A stretch of 64,000 nt of DNA, from the NCBI RefSeq assembly GCF_001936595.1, contig NZ_MLBG01000005.1:32288-96287 (forward strand), in the 5' to 3' direction. Positions 1 through 7,731 of this stretch are shown here, one piece after another. The position numbers and the translations under genes were made by a program. The notes beneath the pieces are model-generated. The model was not told where the DNA came from. It was given only the letters and a program-made list of their open reading frames with translations, and did no database searches. This DNA is from Desulfovibrio sp. DV. Lineage in GTDB: Bacteria; Desulfobacterota; Desulfovibrionia; Desulfovibrionales; Desulfovibrionaceae. Position 1 is the stretch's first letter. Each line of letters opens with the position of its first letter.

Positions 1-1201
1 TGTCCAGGCCCTGGGACAAGGCCTCCAGCCCGCCCATGTCCACATCGCCAAAAAGCTCCCACACCTCAGGCTTGGGCGCACTGAGCAGTTTGGACGGGCA
101 ATGGCGCGGGGTGTGGTTGTTAAGCCCGCAATAGAAACACGGCTTGGCGTCCCCGCCGGACAGGGCCGAAGGGAGCGGCACGGCCAGTTCGCCTTTCGGT
201 TCCTCGTCGGCGGCGTCTTCGGCCCCCTCCACCTGGACCAGGCTGACGTTGCACCAGTCCTCGACATTGATCCCGCGCGACAGCGCCCGGGCCTCGTGGA
301 TGATGAAGTCGTCGCCAAGCAGAAAGGCCGAGCGGTAGCTCATGTGGGGATAGTCCGGGCTCATCTGGTCCCAGTCAAGGCCGAGCCGCCTGGGCAGGTC
401 CTTGCCCAGGGTGCGGCCCTTGGACGAGGCCGCAGCCATGACGCTTGGCCAGTAATGCCCCTGCTCCCCCTCTTCCTTAAGGCGCATGATCCGGGCGATG
501 GTGTCGCGGGTCCAGGACCGGAACTTGCGAAGGCCCGACAACTCGAAAATGAGAAAGCCTTCGTGGCGGATGAATTTGACGCCCAGGCGCTCGACGATGT
601 CGAGGAGTTCCTCGGCGATGTTGCGCCAGCCCTCGGCCGTGTTGCGGCTCAAGGGATCGCCCAGGGGACGCAGCACGCAGTACCAGATAAGCCCCGGATC
701 ATAGGACAGGGCGGTATCGGCCTCCAGCCGCTCGAAAGCGACCCGGGCCAGGCCCATGGTGGGCTTGGTGTGCTGGCCCGACAGCCCCGGAAGATGGGCC
801 AACTGCTGCTTGAGGTTGGGGTGGAGCAGGATTTCCAGGGTCTCGCCCGGCGAGACATGCTGGCGCGAGAGCTCCACGGACATGGTCAGCGAGCGCTCGA
901 ATTTGGGGCTGACCAGCATGGCTGCCGGCACCGCCTCCATGAAAAGGCGCATGGCATTGACCTTGCCCCAGACCTGGATGCGCCCCAGAGCCCGCAGGCC
1001 CTCCTCGCTGAAAAAAAACCACAAGGCCTGGCCGTAGGCGTCGGCTATGCGAAAACCGCCGTAGTCCTCGAGCATGGTCGGGATGCCCGGATCGAGTTCG
1101 CCGTCCCAGACCACCCAGATGCAGATGCCGTTATGCACCATGCGCGTGGTCGGAATCTGGGGCAGCTTCTCCAGCAGATTGGCGATGTAAAACGTAGACA
1201 A
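1..1201 (-). CDS. Hypothetical protein with CCHC zinc knuckle (3' end outside window)
   Basis: About 400 residues are visible and the frame runs off the left edge, so the C-terminus is missing. I chose a TTG start (MSTFYIANLLEKLPQIP...) because an in-frame TAA lies seven codons upstream and AGGGAG precedes it by about 10 nt. The protein looks soluble, with no signal peptide or membrane segment. Near residue 365 it has CFYCGLNNHTPRHC, an exact C-x2-C-x4-H-x4-C zinc-knuckle spacing, a motif typical of nucleic-acid binding and common in retroviral and eukaryotic proteins but rare in bacteria. I do not recognise the family of the N-terminal part. The gene is divergent from moaE with under 30 nt between start codons. 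Confidence 0.7.
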   Translation of the reverse strand, partial: MSTFYIANLLEKLPQIPTTRMVHNGICIWVVWDGELDPGIPTMLEDYGGFRIADAYGQALWFFFSEEGLRALGRIQVWGKVNAMRLFMEAVPAAMLVSPKFERSLTMSVELSRQHVSPGETLEILLHPNLKQQLAHLPGLSGQHTKPTMGLARVAFERLEADTALSYDPGLIWYCVLRPLGDPLSRNTAEGWRNIAEELLDIVERLGVKFIRHEGFLIFELSGLRKFRSWTRDTIARIMRLKEEGEQGHYWPSVMAAASSKGRTLGKDLPRRLGLDWDQMSPDYPHMSYRSAFLLGDDFIIHEARALSRGINVEDWCNVSLVQVEGAEDAADEEPKGELAVPLPSALSGGDAKPCFYCGLNNHTPRHCPSKLLSAPKPEVWELFGDVDMGGLEALSQGLD

Positions 1202-1229
1202 GGGCGAAATTCTCCCTTACTTGCCGCTG

Positions 1230-1589
1230 ATGGACATATCAAAAACCATTGCGGCGCTTAAGGCTCAGCCGGGCTTTCTGGAGAAAGTCGGCATGGTACT
1301 CGTGCATAACGGCATGGCCCGGGCCACATCCCGCCAGGGAGCCCCGGTGGCCTCCCTGGAAGTCCAGGTGGATGCGGACCTGGTGGAAGCCATCCGCCAG
1401 GAAGGCGAAGCCATGCCCGGCATGTTCCGGGTGCTGGTCGAAGCCAGGGCCGGCACCTTTGCCCCCGGCGACGACCTGCTTTTCATCATCGCTGCCGGCG
1501 ATATCCGGGAAAACGTCCTGGCTGCCCTGACCCACACCCTGACGCGTATCAAAGCCGAGGCGATTACCAAACGGGAAGTCGCGCCCTAG
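1230..1589 (+). CDS. moaE: MoaE-like molybdopterin synthase catalytic subunit
   Basis: The 119-residue protein (MDISKTIAALKAQPGF...) resembles MoaE, which together with MoaD inserts the dithiolene sulfurs into precursor Z during molybdenum/tungsten cofactor synthesis. Supporting features are the central GDDLLFIIAAGDIRENV segment and the lysine-rich end IKAEAITKREV, where family members carry catalytic lysines. ATG 1230 was chosen because MDIS matches the usual family start; a TTG nine bases upstream is possible. No moaD or moaA lies nearby. It is convergent with the next glycosyltransferase gene. Confidence 0.75.
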   Translation: MDISKTIAALKAQPGFLEKVGMVLVHNGMARATSRQGAPVASLEVQVDADLVEAIRQEGEAMPGMFRVLVEARAGTFAPGDDLLFIIAAGDIRENVLAALTHTLTRIKAEAITKREVAP

Positions 1590-1636
1590 GCTTTTCCCCC
1601 GGGCCGCGCCTCCCTGTAGGGAGCCGGCCGGACCAG

Positions 1637-2548
1637 TCAGCCGCAAGCCGCCCCGCCCTGCGCGGGCGGCCGGCTTTGGTGCGCCCCGGCGGCCAGCAGG
1701 GCCGCCTCCATCAGGGCCGACACCCGCGTCGCCTCTTCCGGCCTGTCGCGCTTGAGACAGCCCGTCACATACACCCGGACCTTGCGGCGCAGTTCTTTTT
1801 CAATGCAATCCCGATGCCAGGGCGTTATTTCCGGCCGGCCCAAAAGCCCGATCATGGACCGGATGCGAAAGAGGTCCTGGCCGATGTACATGGTCGAGAG
1901 CTGATCCCCCCGCCCGCCGTGGCGTACGGCCAGATATTCGTCCACCAGCCCAATCGGGTGTCGCAGCAGGGTGCGCAGCCACAGGTCATAGTCTTCGCAG
2001 GCCGGGAGGCTTTCGTCAAAAAGCCCGATTTCCTCAAAAAATCCCCTGGCAAACATCGTTGTCGAGGGGCTGACCAGACACATATCCAAAGCTGCCTCAA
2101 AAAAGAACCCATCCGGCTTGCCATGTCTGGCCACGGGATTGACCCGCCGGCCGCCGCGCATCCATATTTCCTGGGTCTGGCTGATGACATGGCCGCTGGC
2201 CTGCATAGAGGCCAGTTGCCGGGCAGTCTTTTGCGGCAACCACTCGTCATCGGAATCAAGCAGGGCGATATAGTCGCCGCGAGCCACGCCAATGGCGACA
2301 TTGCGCGCCGCCGACACCCCGCCGGGCGTCTGGCGGCGGATGACCACCAGCCGGGGATCGTCCAGGGCGGCAAGGAGCGCCGGGGTGTTGTCGGTCGAGG
2401 CGTCGTCGACCACGATGATTTCCAGGGCCGTCCAGGTCTGGGCCAGGGCCGAGGCAATGGCCCGCGGCAGCAGCCCGGCCCGGTCCCGGGTGGGGATGAT
2501 GACCGTGACCAGCGGTCCGGCCGCAGGCGACAGGGATGCATGCGTCAT
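1637..2548 (-). CDS. Family 2 glycosyltransferase
   Basis: The 303-residue GT-A enzyme begins PLVTVIIPTRDRAGLLPRAI and shows the GT2 nucleotide-sugar fold: VVDDASTDNTP, then ALLDSDDEW with the DxD-type metal site, then the acceptor-side ED motif (ACEDYDLWLR). Such enzymes transfer a sugar from a nucleotide donor to polysaccharide, lipid or protein. Donor and acceptor cannot be told from sequence. The ATG at MTHASL was chosen because the open frame upstream is low-complexity arginine/proline translation that belongs to the antisense of the neighbouring UPF0280 gene. It diverges from that gene. Confidence 0.85.
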   Translation of the reverse strand: MTHASLSPAAGPLVTVIIPTRDRAGLLPRAIASALAQTWTALEIIVVDDASTDNTPALLAALDDPRLVVIRRQTPGGVSAARNVAIGVARGDYIALLDSDDEWLPQKTARQLASMQASGHVISQTQEIWMRGGRRVNPVARHGKPDGFFFEAALDMCLVSPSTTMFARGFFEEIGLFDESLPACEDYDLWLRTLLRHPIGLVDEYLAVRHGGRGDQLSTMYIGQDLFRIRSMIGLLGRPEITPWHRDCIEKELRRKVRVYVTGCLKRDRPEEATRVSALMEAALLAAGAHQSRPPAQGGAACG

Positions 2549-2652
2549 GTTCCCGACACTACATGGCCGGGCCGGGCCTGCCAAGGCCGCCTCTTTCCCC
2601 ACGGCAGACAACCGGGCATACTGGGGCAAACGCCGCCCGCAAAGGAGCCGCC

Positions 2653-3399
2653 ATGCCCCCCGTCCACCTCGATCCCGTGCGCGCCTACCGCCAGACCCTG
2701 GCCCCGCGGCCCGGCGAAACAGCCTTCCAGGTGGTGGTGGCCCAGACCGATCTGCTGGTCGTAGCCGAACGCGATTTGTCCAGGGAAATAGCAGATTTCG
2801 TCTCCGCCCTGCGCGCCCGGCTCTCCACCTACCTGCTGCTCCACCCTGATTTCCAGCACAGCCTCGTGCCTGTGGCCGCAACCGACGACGCCCCGGACAT
2901 TGCCCGGGACATGGCCGAGGCGGCCGCGCGCTTTGGCGTCGGCCCCATGGCCGCCGTGGCCGGGGCCATGTCCCAGGCCGTGGCCGACCATTTTGCCGGG
3001 CAGTCGCCGGAACTCTTGGTGGAAAACGGCGGCGACGTGTTTTTAACCGGCCGGCGCGAACGCATCGTGGCCCTTTTGGCCAAGCCCGTGGAAGGGGCGC
3101 GCCTGGCCCTGCGCTTTGGCCCGGACGCCCTGCCGGCCGCCATCTGCGCCTCCTCGGCCACGGTCGGCCCATCCTTAAGCCTTGGCCGGGCCGACATGGT
3201 GACGGTGGTGGCCGACCGGGGGGCCATCGCCGACGCCGCCGCCACGGCCCTGGCCAATCTCTTGGTCACGGCCGATGATATGGAAGGCGTGCTGGCGGCG
3301 GCCGAGGGCATGGCCGGAAGGGGCGTTCGCGGCGCGTTTCTCCAACTGGGCGAACTGGTGGGACTGGTCGGGGACCTGGAACTGGTGGCCTTGGAGTAG
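2653..3399 (+). CDS. UPF0280 family protein (ApbE-like fold)
   Basis: The protein has 248 residues and starts at ATG with AAAGGAG seven bases upstream. It matches the UPF0280 family, distantly related to ApbE FAD:protein FMN transferases: FQVVVAQTDLLVVAERDL near the N-terminus, PMAAVAGAMSQAVADHF, and the conserved LVENGGDVFL. The biochemical role of UPF0280 is not established. Base composition is normal for the host, and the AT-rich island begins right after its stop codon. Confidence 0.8.
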   Translation: MPPVHLDPVRAYRQTLAPRPGETAFQVVVAQTDLLVVAERDLSREIADFVSALRARLSTYLLLHPDFQHSLVPVAATDDAPDIARDMAEAAARFGVGPMAAVAGAMSQAVADHFAGQSPELLVENGGDVFLTGRRERIVALLAKPVEGARLALRFGPDALPAAICASSATVGPSLSLGRADMVTVVADRGAIADAAATALANLLVTADDMEGVLAAAEGMAGRGVRGAFLQLGELVGLVGDLELVALE

Positions 3400-3558
3400 G
3401 CCGATGCCGTTGCCAAACCCATTGCCTGTGCAATCAGACACCGGGCTGACCAGATTCCAGGAACTGAGGGTCAAAATGGTAACGGCGACAAACCTGACAA
3501 ATTTCCTGTCCTCCAGATGCGCACGTGTGTAGATTGTAAAGAGGTTTAGCGGCAATAT
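3400..3558 (+). other. Left edge of AT-rich accessory island
   Basis: Composition drops sharply after the UPF0280 stop. A frame open from 3400 to a TAG near 3535 reads hydrophilic residues ending ...QMRTCVDCKEV, with a CxxC pair. It has no start codon and resembles the loose C-terminal tail of an exported toxin or RHS tip, but it is too short to assign. No promoter is convincing. Confidence 0.3.
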
Positions 3559-3891
3559 ATGAGGCTGATATCCTTTCGCTTTAAGCTAGCACTTGCTGGC
3601 GGAGTCTTCGGGGCAGTTCTTGCGTTTTTAATCAATAGCATATTGGACCCAGAGGCGTTTGCTAAATGGCTAATTCTTGGCATAGGGATACTATCTGGAT
3701 TTGAAGCTGGTTACAGTTTGGGTGAATTCAAGGCTGTACAAAAGAATCATTCCACGATGCTTGATTCAAGAACAACATCCCCAAAATTTATCATATTTCT
3801 ATCCTGCGGCATGACACTTGCCGGATTATTCTGCATAATATATATTGACCGGTCTGTTAAGACGATCATTTCTACATTGTTTTTTATTTAG
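3559..3891 (+). CDS. Small three-helix membrane protein in AT-rich island
   Basis: The 110-residue protein (MRLISFRFKLALAGG...) has three hydrophobic stretches, about residues 9-29, 37-56 and 78-96, with a short polar loop before the third. The DNA is clearly AT-rich and its codon use differs from neighbouring genes, a sign of transfer. GAGG lies about 18 nt upstream, so the ribosome site is weak. It is the first of three co-directional small genes. I recognise no family. Given the RHS remnant downstream, an immunity-like role is a guess from context only. Confidence 0.6.
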   Translation: MRLISFRFKLALAGGVFGAVLAFLINSILDPEAFAKWLILGIGILSGFEAGYSLGEFKAVQKNHSTMLDSRTTSPKFIIFLSCGMTLAGLFCIIYIDRSVKTIISTLFFI

Positions 3892-3929
3892 TTCAATATA
3901 TTTAATCTTGGAAAAGAAGTGAGTCGAAA

Positions 3930-4340
3930 TTGTCGACGTCGCAACTTAGCGCTATCCATGACGTCTTACACTTACTTGTCAAATATTGCCAATTTGTTAA
4001 TTTGGGTATGGTAGGTACTGGCGAACGTTCAATGCTTGGTGGCATGACAATAATTGGAACTGGCATTGCTGCCATCGGTGCAATTTCTTCCCTCACAGCC
4101 GGGGATTCAGCAGACATTGCTGTCGTCGGGACCCTAATGATTCCTGTTTTTGTAGGTGGTTCCTTTAATACTTTACATGGTGCGCATAGCATCGTAGAGG
4201 GTTTTCCGATCACGGCACTGACCATGACAATAAACAAGACCAAGGATCAGAGCAAAATCCACCAGTGGCACCTTGTCCTTAGATTTGTGCAGTCTCTTAC
4301 AGTCAACACAATAGGTTGTAACCTATATGGCAATCGATAA
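3930..4340 (+). CDS. Hypothetical hydrophobic protein in AT-rich island
   Basis: The 136-residue protein starts at TTG (MSTSQLSAIHDVLHLL...), with GGAAAAG about 15 nt upstream. A glycine-rich hydrophobic block at residues 35-60 (SMLGGMTIIGTGIAAIGAIS) is followed by another at 65-80. Glycine-rich helical stretches like these are common just after the core of RHS/polymorphic-toxin proteins, but no catalytic motif is visible. Its 3' end overlaps the next gene by 14 nt, implying translational coupling. Function unknown. Confidence 0.5.
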   Translation: MSTSQLSAIHDVLHLLVKYCQFVNLGMVGTGERSMLGGMTIIGTGIAAIGAISSLTAGDSADIAVVGTLMIPVFVGGSFNTLHGAHSIVEGFPITALTMTINKTKDQSKIHQWHLVLRFVQSLTVNTIGCNLYGNR

Positions 4341-4584
4341 TAAGCGCTCAGATGTTTCCGCTAAAGTATTCACTACCTCTGTGTCGTTCACAGTATCAAC
4401 GATAGTTTGCAGCATGGTACTCGCCATTGAATTCGCCCTCTTTATGCTAATTCTCCCTAGGCTTAATTCACAGCCTTTGGAAATTGCAATATTCTCTACT
4501 ATGGTCATTATTGCCATACTATGCGGTGTGATATCATTTACGCGTGCGCGCAAATATCTAAAAAAAACTACCCGTAACATTTGA
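4327..4584 (+). CDS. Small two-helix membrane protein in AT-rich island
   Basis: The 85-residue protein has two hydrophobic helices, about residues 16-42 and 50-70, and a basic tail (RARKYLKKTTRNI), giving an inner-membrane topology with a cytoplasmic C-terminus. The start overlaps the previous gene by 14 nt. Like its neighbours it is AT-rich and of unknown family. Together the three genes look like one transferred transcription unit. Confidence 0.6.
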   Translation: MAIDNKRSDVSAKVFTTSVSFTVSTIVCSMVLAIEFALFMLILPRLNSQPLEIAIFSTMVIIAILCGVISFTRARKYLKKTTRNI

Positions 4585-4714
4585 TAAAAAACGTTATAAT
4601 TTCTGCAGCCCATAGCTGTTGCCTTCTTAAAGCCATAAATAAGACCTTTCCGCCGGCGATAGCTAGGCAGTGATGACTGTTTTCGTCTTAAGGCGGCACA
4701 GCACCCAACAGGGT

Positions 4715-4885
4715 CTACCGTTTTCCCTCTACGTCTACGACACCGTCGGCCAGCTGCCCCAGGTGACCAAGGACGGGGCGGTCGTCGAAGCGCACGCCTC
4801 CGCCGGGCCGGGCACCGGCTGCACCGTCGAGACCAACGCCCTGTACGGGCTGGCCAATCGGGCCAGCGCCTACAATCCTGGCAAC
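4715..4885 (+). pseudogene. RHS/YD-repeat protein remnant
   Basis: One frame reads LYVYDTVGQLPQVTKDGAVV, followed by ETNALYGLANRASAYN. This matches the RHS repeat pattern YxYDxxGRLxxVTKDGxxVE...ETNAL.G.xNRxxxY, but it is a single decayed unit of about 57 residues with no other repeats around it. GC content is that of the chromosome, unlike the AT-rich genes just upstream. RHS proteins carry exchangeable toxic C-terminal tips. I infer the fragment is left over from such a locus. Confidence 0.6.
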
Positions 4886-4904
4886 CGCCCGCGACCGCGC
4901 ACAA

Positions 4905-4943
4905 AAAAAGCAGACGCCGGACTTTTCAGTCCGACGTCTGCCC
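4905..4943 (-). terminator. Rho-independent terminator of the dnaA-like gene
   Basis: Read on the minus strand, arms GCAGACG and CGTCTGC enclose an inner stem CGGAC/GTCCG and a TGAAAA-type loop, followed by a run of seven T. It lies about 150 nt past the dnaA stop and overlaps the end of the RHS remnant region. Confidence 0.8.
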
Positions 4944-5095
4944 GGCCAATGGCGGCCTCCCCCTAGCTGGTGCTTGTTCTCTGTTTTCGAGTCTGCCTGC
5001 CGGCTCCACAGGGCGCCTGGTGTTGGTCGCCGGAGCGTGTGGCAGGGCTGCCCTCGAAGGGGGCCTGAAGGGGAAATCCTTGTGTGCGGCGCTCG

Positions 5096-6460
5096 TTAGG
5101 CCCGCATCTGGTCGATGGTGCGCTCCAACTCCCGGCCAAGCGGGGTTTTCAGGGACAGATGCTTCTCCAACGAAGTGATGCCCTTGACCACCGTGGAATG
5201 GCGGCGATTGAACCGGTTGCCGATGTCGGCCAACGACAGGTCGGTGTGCTGCCGGGCCAGCAGGAAGGCCGTGTTGCGGGCCAGGACAAGCTGGCGCTTG
5301 CGCGATTTGGACTTGAGCTGGTCGGGCGAAAGCCGGTAGACGTCGCAGACATAGGTCACGATGTCGTCGATGGTGCGCGGCGCGGCGTCCACGTCGTAGT
5401 GGCGAAGGACCTCCCAGGCCAGATCGACGGAGATGCGGCAATTGAGCAGCCGGGCCTTGAGCGCCAGATTCTGCAGGCAGCTTTCGAGTTGGCGCACATC
5501 GGCCGAGAGCTTGTCGGCCAGAAGCGTGGACACGTCCTCGGGCAGGAGCACCTGATGAATAGCGGCCTTGCGCTCCAGGATGCGCCGGCGCGTCTCCCGG
5601 TCGGGCTTGTCGATGACGGCCAGAAATCCGGAGTTGATGCGCGATAAGAGCTGGTTGTCCAGGCCGGCCAGTTCCTTGGGCAAAAAGGAGCTGGTGAAAA
5701 CAAGACGGCAGCCCCGTGAATTGAGCGCCTTCAAGGTATTTAACAGCTCGTCCTGGATGCGCGGCTTGTCGCGGAAGAAATGGATGTCCTCCAGAAGAAG
5801 CACATCGACGTTTTCCCGGAACGCGGCCTTGAACTGCTCCACCTGCCGGGTCTTGATCGCCATGATGAGCCGGTTGGCGAATTCCTCGGCCGAGAGGTAG
5901 GCCACCCGCGGCTGGCGCTGGCTCGGGTCGCTGTGGCACAGCCGCCGGCCCATGGCCTGGATGAGATGGGTCTTGCCCAGGCCCGGGGCGGAACTGATGA
6001 AAAGCTGGTCCGCCGTCAGCGACATGTCGCAGATGCCCCGGCTGGCAGCGTAGGCCAACTCGTTTGAGGGGCCGACCACAAACTCGTCATAGCTGAAGCG
6101 GAAGCGGTCGGCGGCCAGTTCCGGGGCGCGCGGGGCCACGGGCAGGGTCAGCGAAGCGGCCACCGGACGGGGTCCGGCGGCTTTGGGCGTCTCCTGGCGG
6201 CGGCTGCGGGGCGCGGCGCTTGTCGGCTTGGCTTCGGCGACAAGGACCTGGGGACGGCTGCCCATGACCACGGCAGCGGCTTCGGCAATGGAATCGCTCA
6301 GTCGTTCCCGCACCCAGGAGGCCACGAAGGCGTTGGGTGCGTCGAGTTCAAGGACGCCGTCGCGGGCCCGGGCCGCAAGCGGTTTGATCCAGAGGTTGAA
6401 GAGTCCGGGGCTCAGAGTCTTTTCGAGCAGCTCTTTGGTTTGTGACCAAATCGTTTCCAT
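5096..6460 (-). CDS. dnaA: DnaA-family replication initiator (paralogue-type)
   Basis: The 454-residue protein has DnaA domain order: N-terminal domain I (METIWSQTKELLEKTLSPG), a variable Pro/Ala linker (about 80-125), an AAA+ domain with Walker A APGLGKTHLIQAMG and Walker B LLLEDIHFF, and a C-terminal helix-turn-helix. The usual DnaA box-recognition signature GG(R/K)DHTTV is replaced by FNRRHSTVVKGI, so DNA specificity may be altered. dnaN and gyrB are absent nearby, so this is not the canonical origin locus. Desulfovibrio genomes are known to carry more than one DnaA homologue. An ATG was preferred over a GTG three codons upstream. Confidence 0.9.
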   Translation of the reverse strand: METIWSQTKELLEKTLSPGLFNLWIKPLAARARDGVLELDAPNAFVASWVRERLSDSIAEAAAVVMGSRPQVLVAEAKPTSAAPRSRRQETPKAAGPRPVAASLTLPVAPRAPELAADRFRFSYDEFVVGPSNELAYAASRGICDMSLTADQLFISSAPGLGKTHLIQAMGRRLCHSDPSQRQPRVAYLSAEEFANRLIMAIKTRQVEQFKAAFRENVDVLLLEDIHFFRDKPRIQDELLNTLKALNSRGCRLVFTSSFLPKELAGLDNQLLSRINSGFLAVIDKPDRETRRRILERKAAIHQVLLPEDVSTLLADKLSADVRQLESCLQNLALKARLLNCRISVDLAWEVLRHYDVDAAPRTIDDIVTYVCDVYRLSPDQLKSKSRKRQLVLARNTAFLLARQHTDLSLADIGNRFNRRHSTVVKGITSLEKHLSLKTPLGRELERTIDQMRA

Positions 6461-6902
6461 GGGGCGCACACTACGGCCGGGGGGCGGTCGGGCAAAGGAC
6501 GATTAGGGACCGCTTTTCCCAGGCCGCCCTTTTTGTTCTCTACAATGCAAAAGTCCGGAATCAATTAGAATTTCCGCCAAGCCAGGAGAACCGTGGGATT
6601 TTGGGGGACCGCGCCAGGCCGCCTGTGGCCTGGGTTTTGGGGGAACGGATTTTTTATGCACATCTGTGAAAGGTTTTTAAACAGGCTAATCAGCATTTAT
6701 CTTGATATTGCTCAATGACAGTCAAAATATTTCATCTTCCAACATGCATGTTTTGGGTTGACCTGCCCATAAATCCGCTTGGCCCTTGCCTTTGCGCCGC
6801 ACAACACCCTCTGGTGAACATGCACATGACACGAACAATCTGCTTATTTTATTGGCAAAAAAAGATTATCCCGCATTTTCCGGCCTTTTTGACGCCAAAA
6901 CG
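6461..6902. other. Intergenic region, AT-rich, upstream of dnaA-like gene
   Basis: No gene is supported in these roughly 440 bases. They hold a perfect DnaA box (separate entry), a short hairpin CCAGGCC/GGCCTGG near 6614-6633 flanked by direct repeats of GGGxTTTTGGGGGA, and an AT-rich stretch at about 6650-6760. A weak promoter candidate for dnaA on the minus strand is TTGATT, 16 nt, TAGAGA around 6535-6565. Confidence 0.5.
6654..6662 (+). promoter_or_regulatory. DnaA box
   Basis: TTATGCACA fits the DnaA-box consensus TTATnCACA exactly and sits about 195 bases upstream of the dnaA-like start, next to AT-rich DNA. It could serve autoregulation. A poorer match, TTATCCCGC, lies near 6868. Confidence 0.55.
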
Positions 6903-6928
6903 AAAAAACCCGCCACTTTCGTGGCGGG
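6903..6928 (-). terminator. Terminator of the ruv-thyX operon
   Basis: On the minus strand, CCCGCCAC and GTGGCGGG form an 8-bp perfect stem with a GAAA tetraloop, followed by six T. It lies about 40 nt past the thyX stop. Confidence 0.9.
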
Positions 6929-6964
6929 TGGGAAAAAATGCTCCAGAAAGCCGGAATTCGGGAA

Positions 6965-7711
6965 TTACGACGAAATGGAACCAGTTTGCTGAAGACGCGG
7001 GTAGCGGCCGCAGCCAAAACGCTCGGACTCCGGGCAATAGCCCAGGCGCTCGCAGCGCGCCCCGGCCCGGGCAAAGATCACCGGCAGCGCCTCCCGGCAA
7101 AGGCCCAGCATGGCCAGGGCCATGGCCCGGATCTCCCACTGGGCCCGGGTGCAGCAGCGCAGTTCGAAAAAGTGCAAGAGCGACCGGCAGTTCATGGTCA
7201 CGACAACCTTCGTCTCGCAGGCATTGGGCAACACGAACCGGGCATCCTCGTTGGCCTTGTCCCCCCGGCCATGGCGGGTGAGGATCTCCTGCAGCTCGGT
7301 ATAGGCCGCAGCCGCCTGCTCCATGGCCGCCTCGTAGCGCGTCCGGGCTTCAGGGAGGGCGGCAATCTGCGGCGGCAGGACATAATCAAAGCCCACCGCG
7401 TCCACATAGCGCTGGGACTGCTGGGAATAGCTGGCGATGCGGTGGCGCACGAGCTGGTGCGACAGGGCCCGGGACACCCCGGCCACGGCAAATGTGAAGG
7501 AGACGTGCTCTATGGGCGATTCATGGCCGGAATCCAGGATGCGGGCCACGAACGCGGCCTGCTTTTCCGCCGTTATCTCGCCGGACAACAGGCGCGGCCA
7601 CATATCGGCCACATACCCGGGATGGTAACATTGGCGAAAGGCGGCATAGATCAGGGCCAGGGCGTCGGGGGTGTGGGCGAGCAGCTCCACGGAAAGCCGC
7701 GTTTCGGGCAT
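6965..7711 (-). CDS. thyX: Flavin-dependent thymidylate synthase ThyX
   Basis: The 248-residue enzyme makes dTMP from dUMP with FAD and methylene-tetrahydrofolate. The diagnostic ThyX motif RHRIASYSQQSQRYV (RHRx7S) is present near residue 80, and EDARFVLPNACET and NCRSLLHFFELR follow. The start at MPETRLSVELL (ATG 7711) was chosen because upstream in-frame sequence overlaps ruvB. The gene begins 20 nt after the ruvB stop and is probably the last cistron of ruvC-ruvA-ruvB-thyX, with a strong terminator behind it. Confidence 0.95.
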   Translation of the reverse strand: MPETRLSVELLAHTPDALALIYAAFRQCYHPGYVADMWPRLLSGEITAEKQAAFVARILDSGHESPIEHVSFTFAVAGVSRALSHQLVRHRIASYSQQSQRYVDAVGFDYVLPPQIAALPEARTRYEAAMEQAAAAYTELQEILTRHGRGDKANEDARFVLPNACETKVVVTMNCRSLLHFFELRCCTRAQWEIRAMALAMLGLCREALPVIFARAGARCERLGYCPESERFGCGRYPRLQQTGSISS

Positions 7712-7731
7712 GGTCGTATCCTCTGCGTCAC

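Noticed and set aside
2548..3172. N-terminal extension of the family 2 glycosyltransferase
   Set aside because: The extended residues are Arg/Pro-rich antisense of the UPF0280 gene. The GT2 fold starts right after the ATG at 2548.
6461..6902. Chromosomal origin oriC
   Set aside because: Only one perfect DnaA box was found, without a cluster or dnaN/gyrB neighbours. Whole-chromosome skew would be needed.
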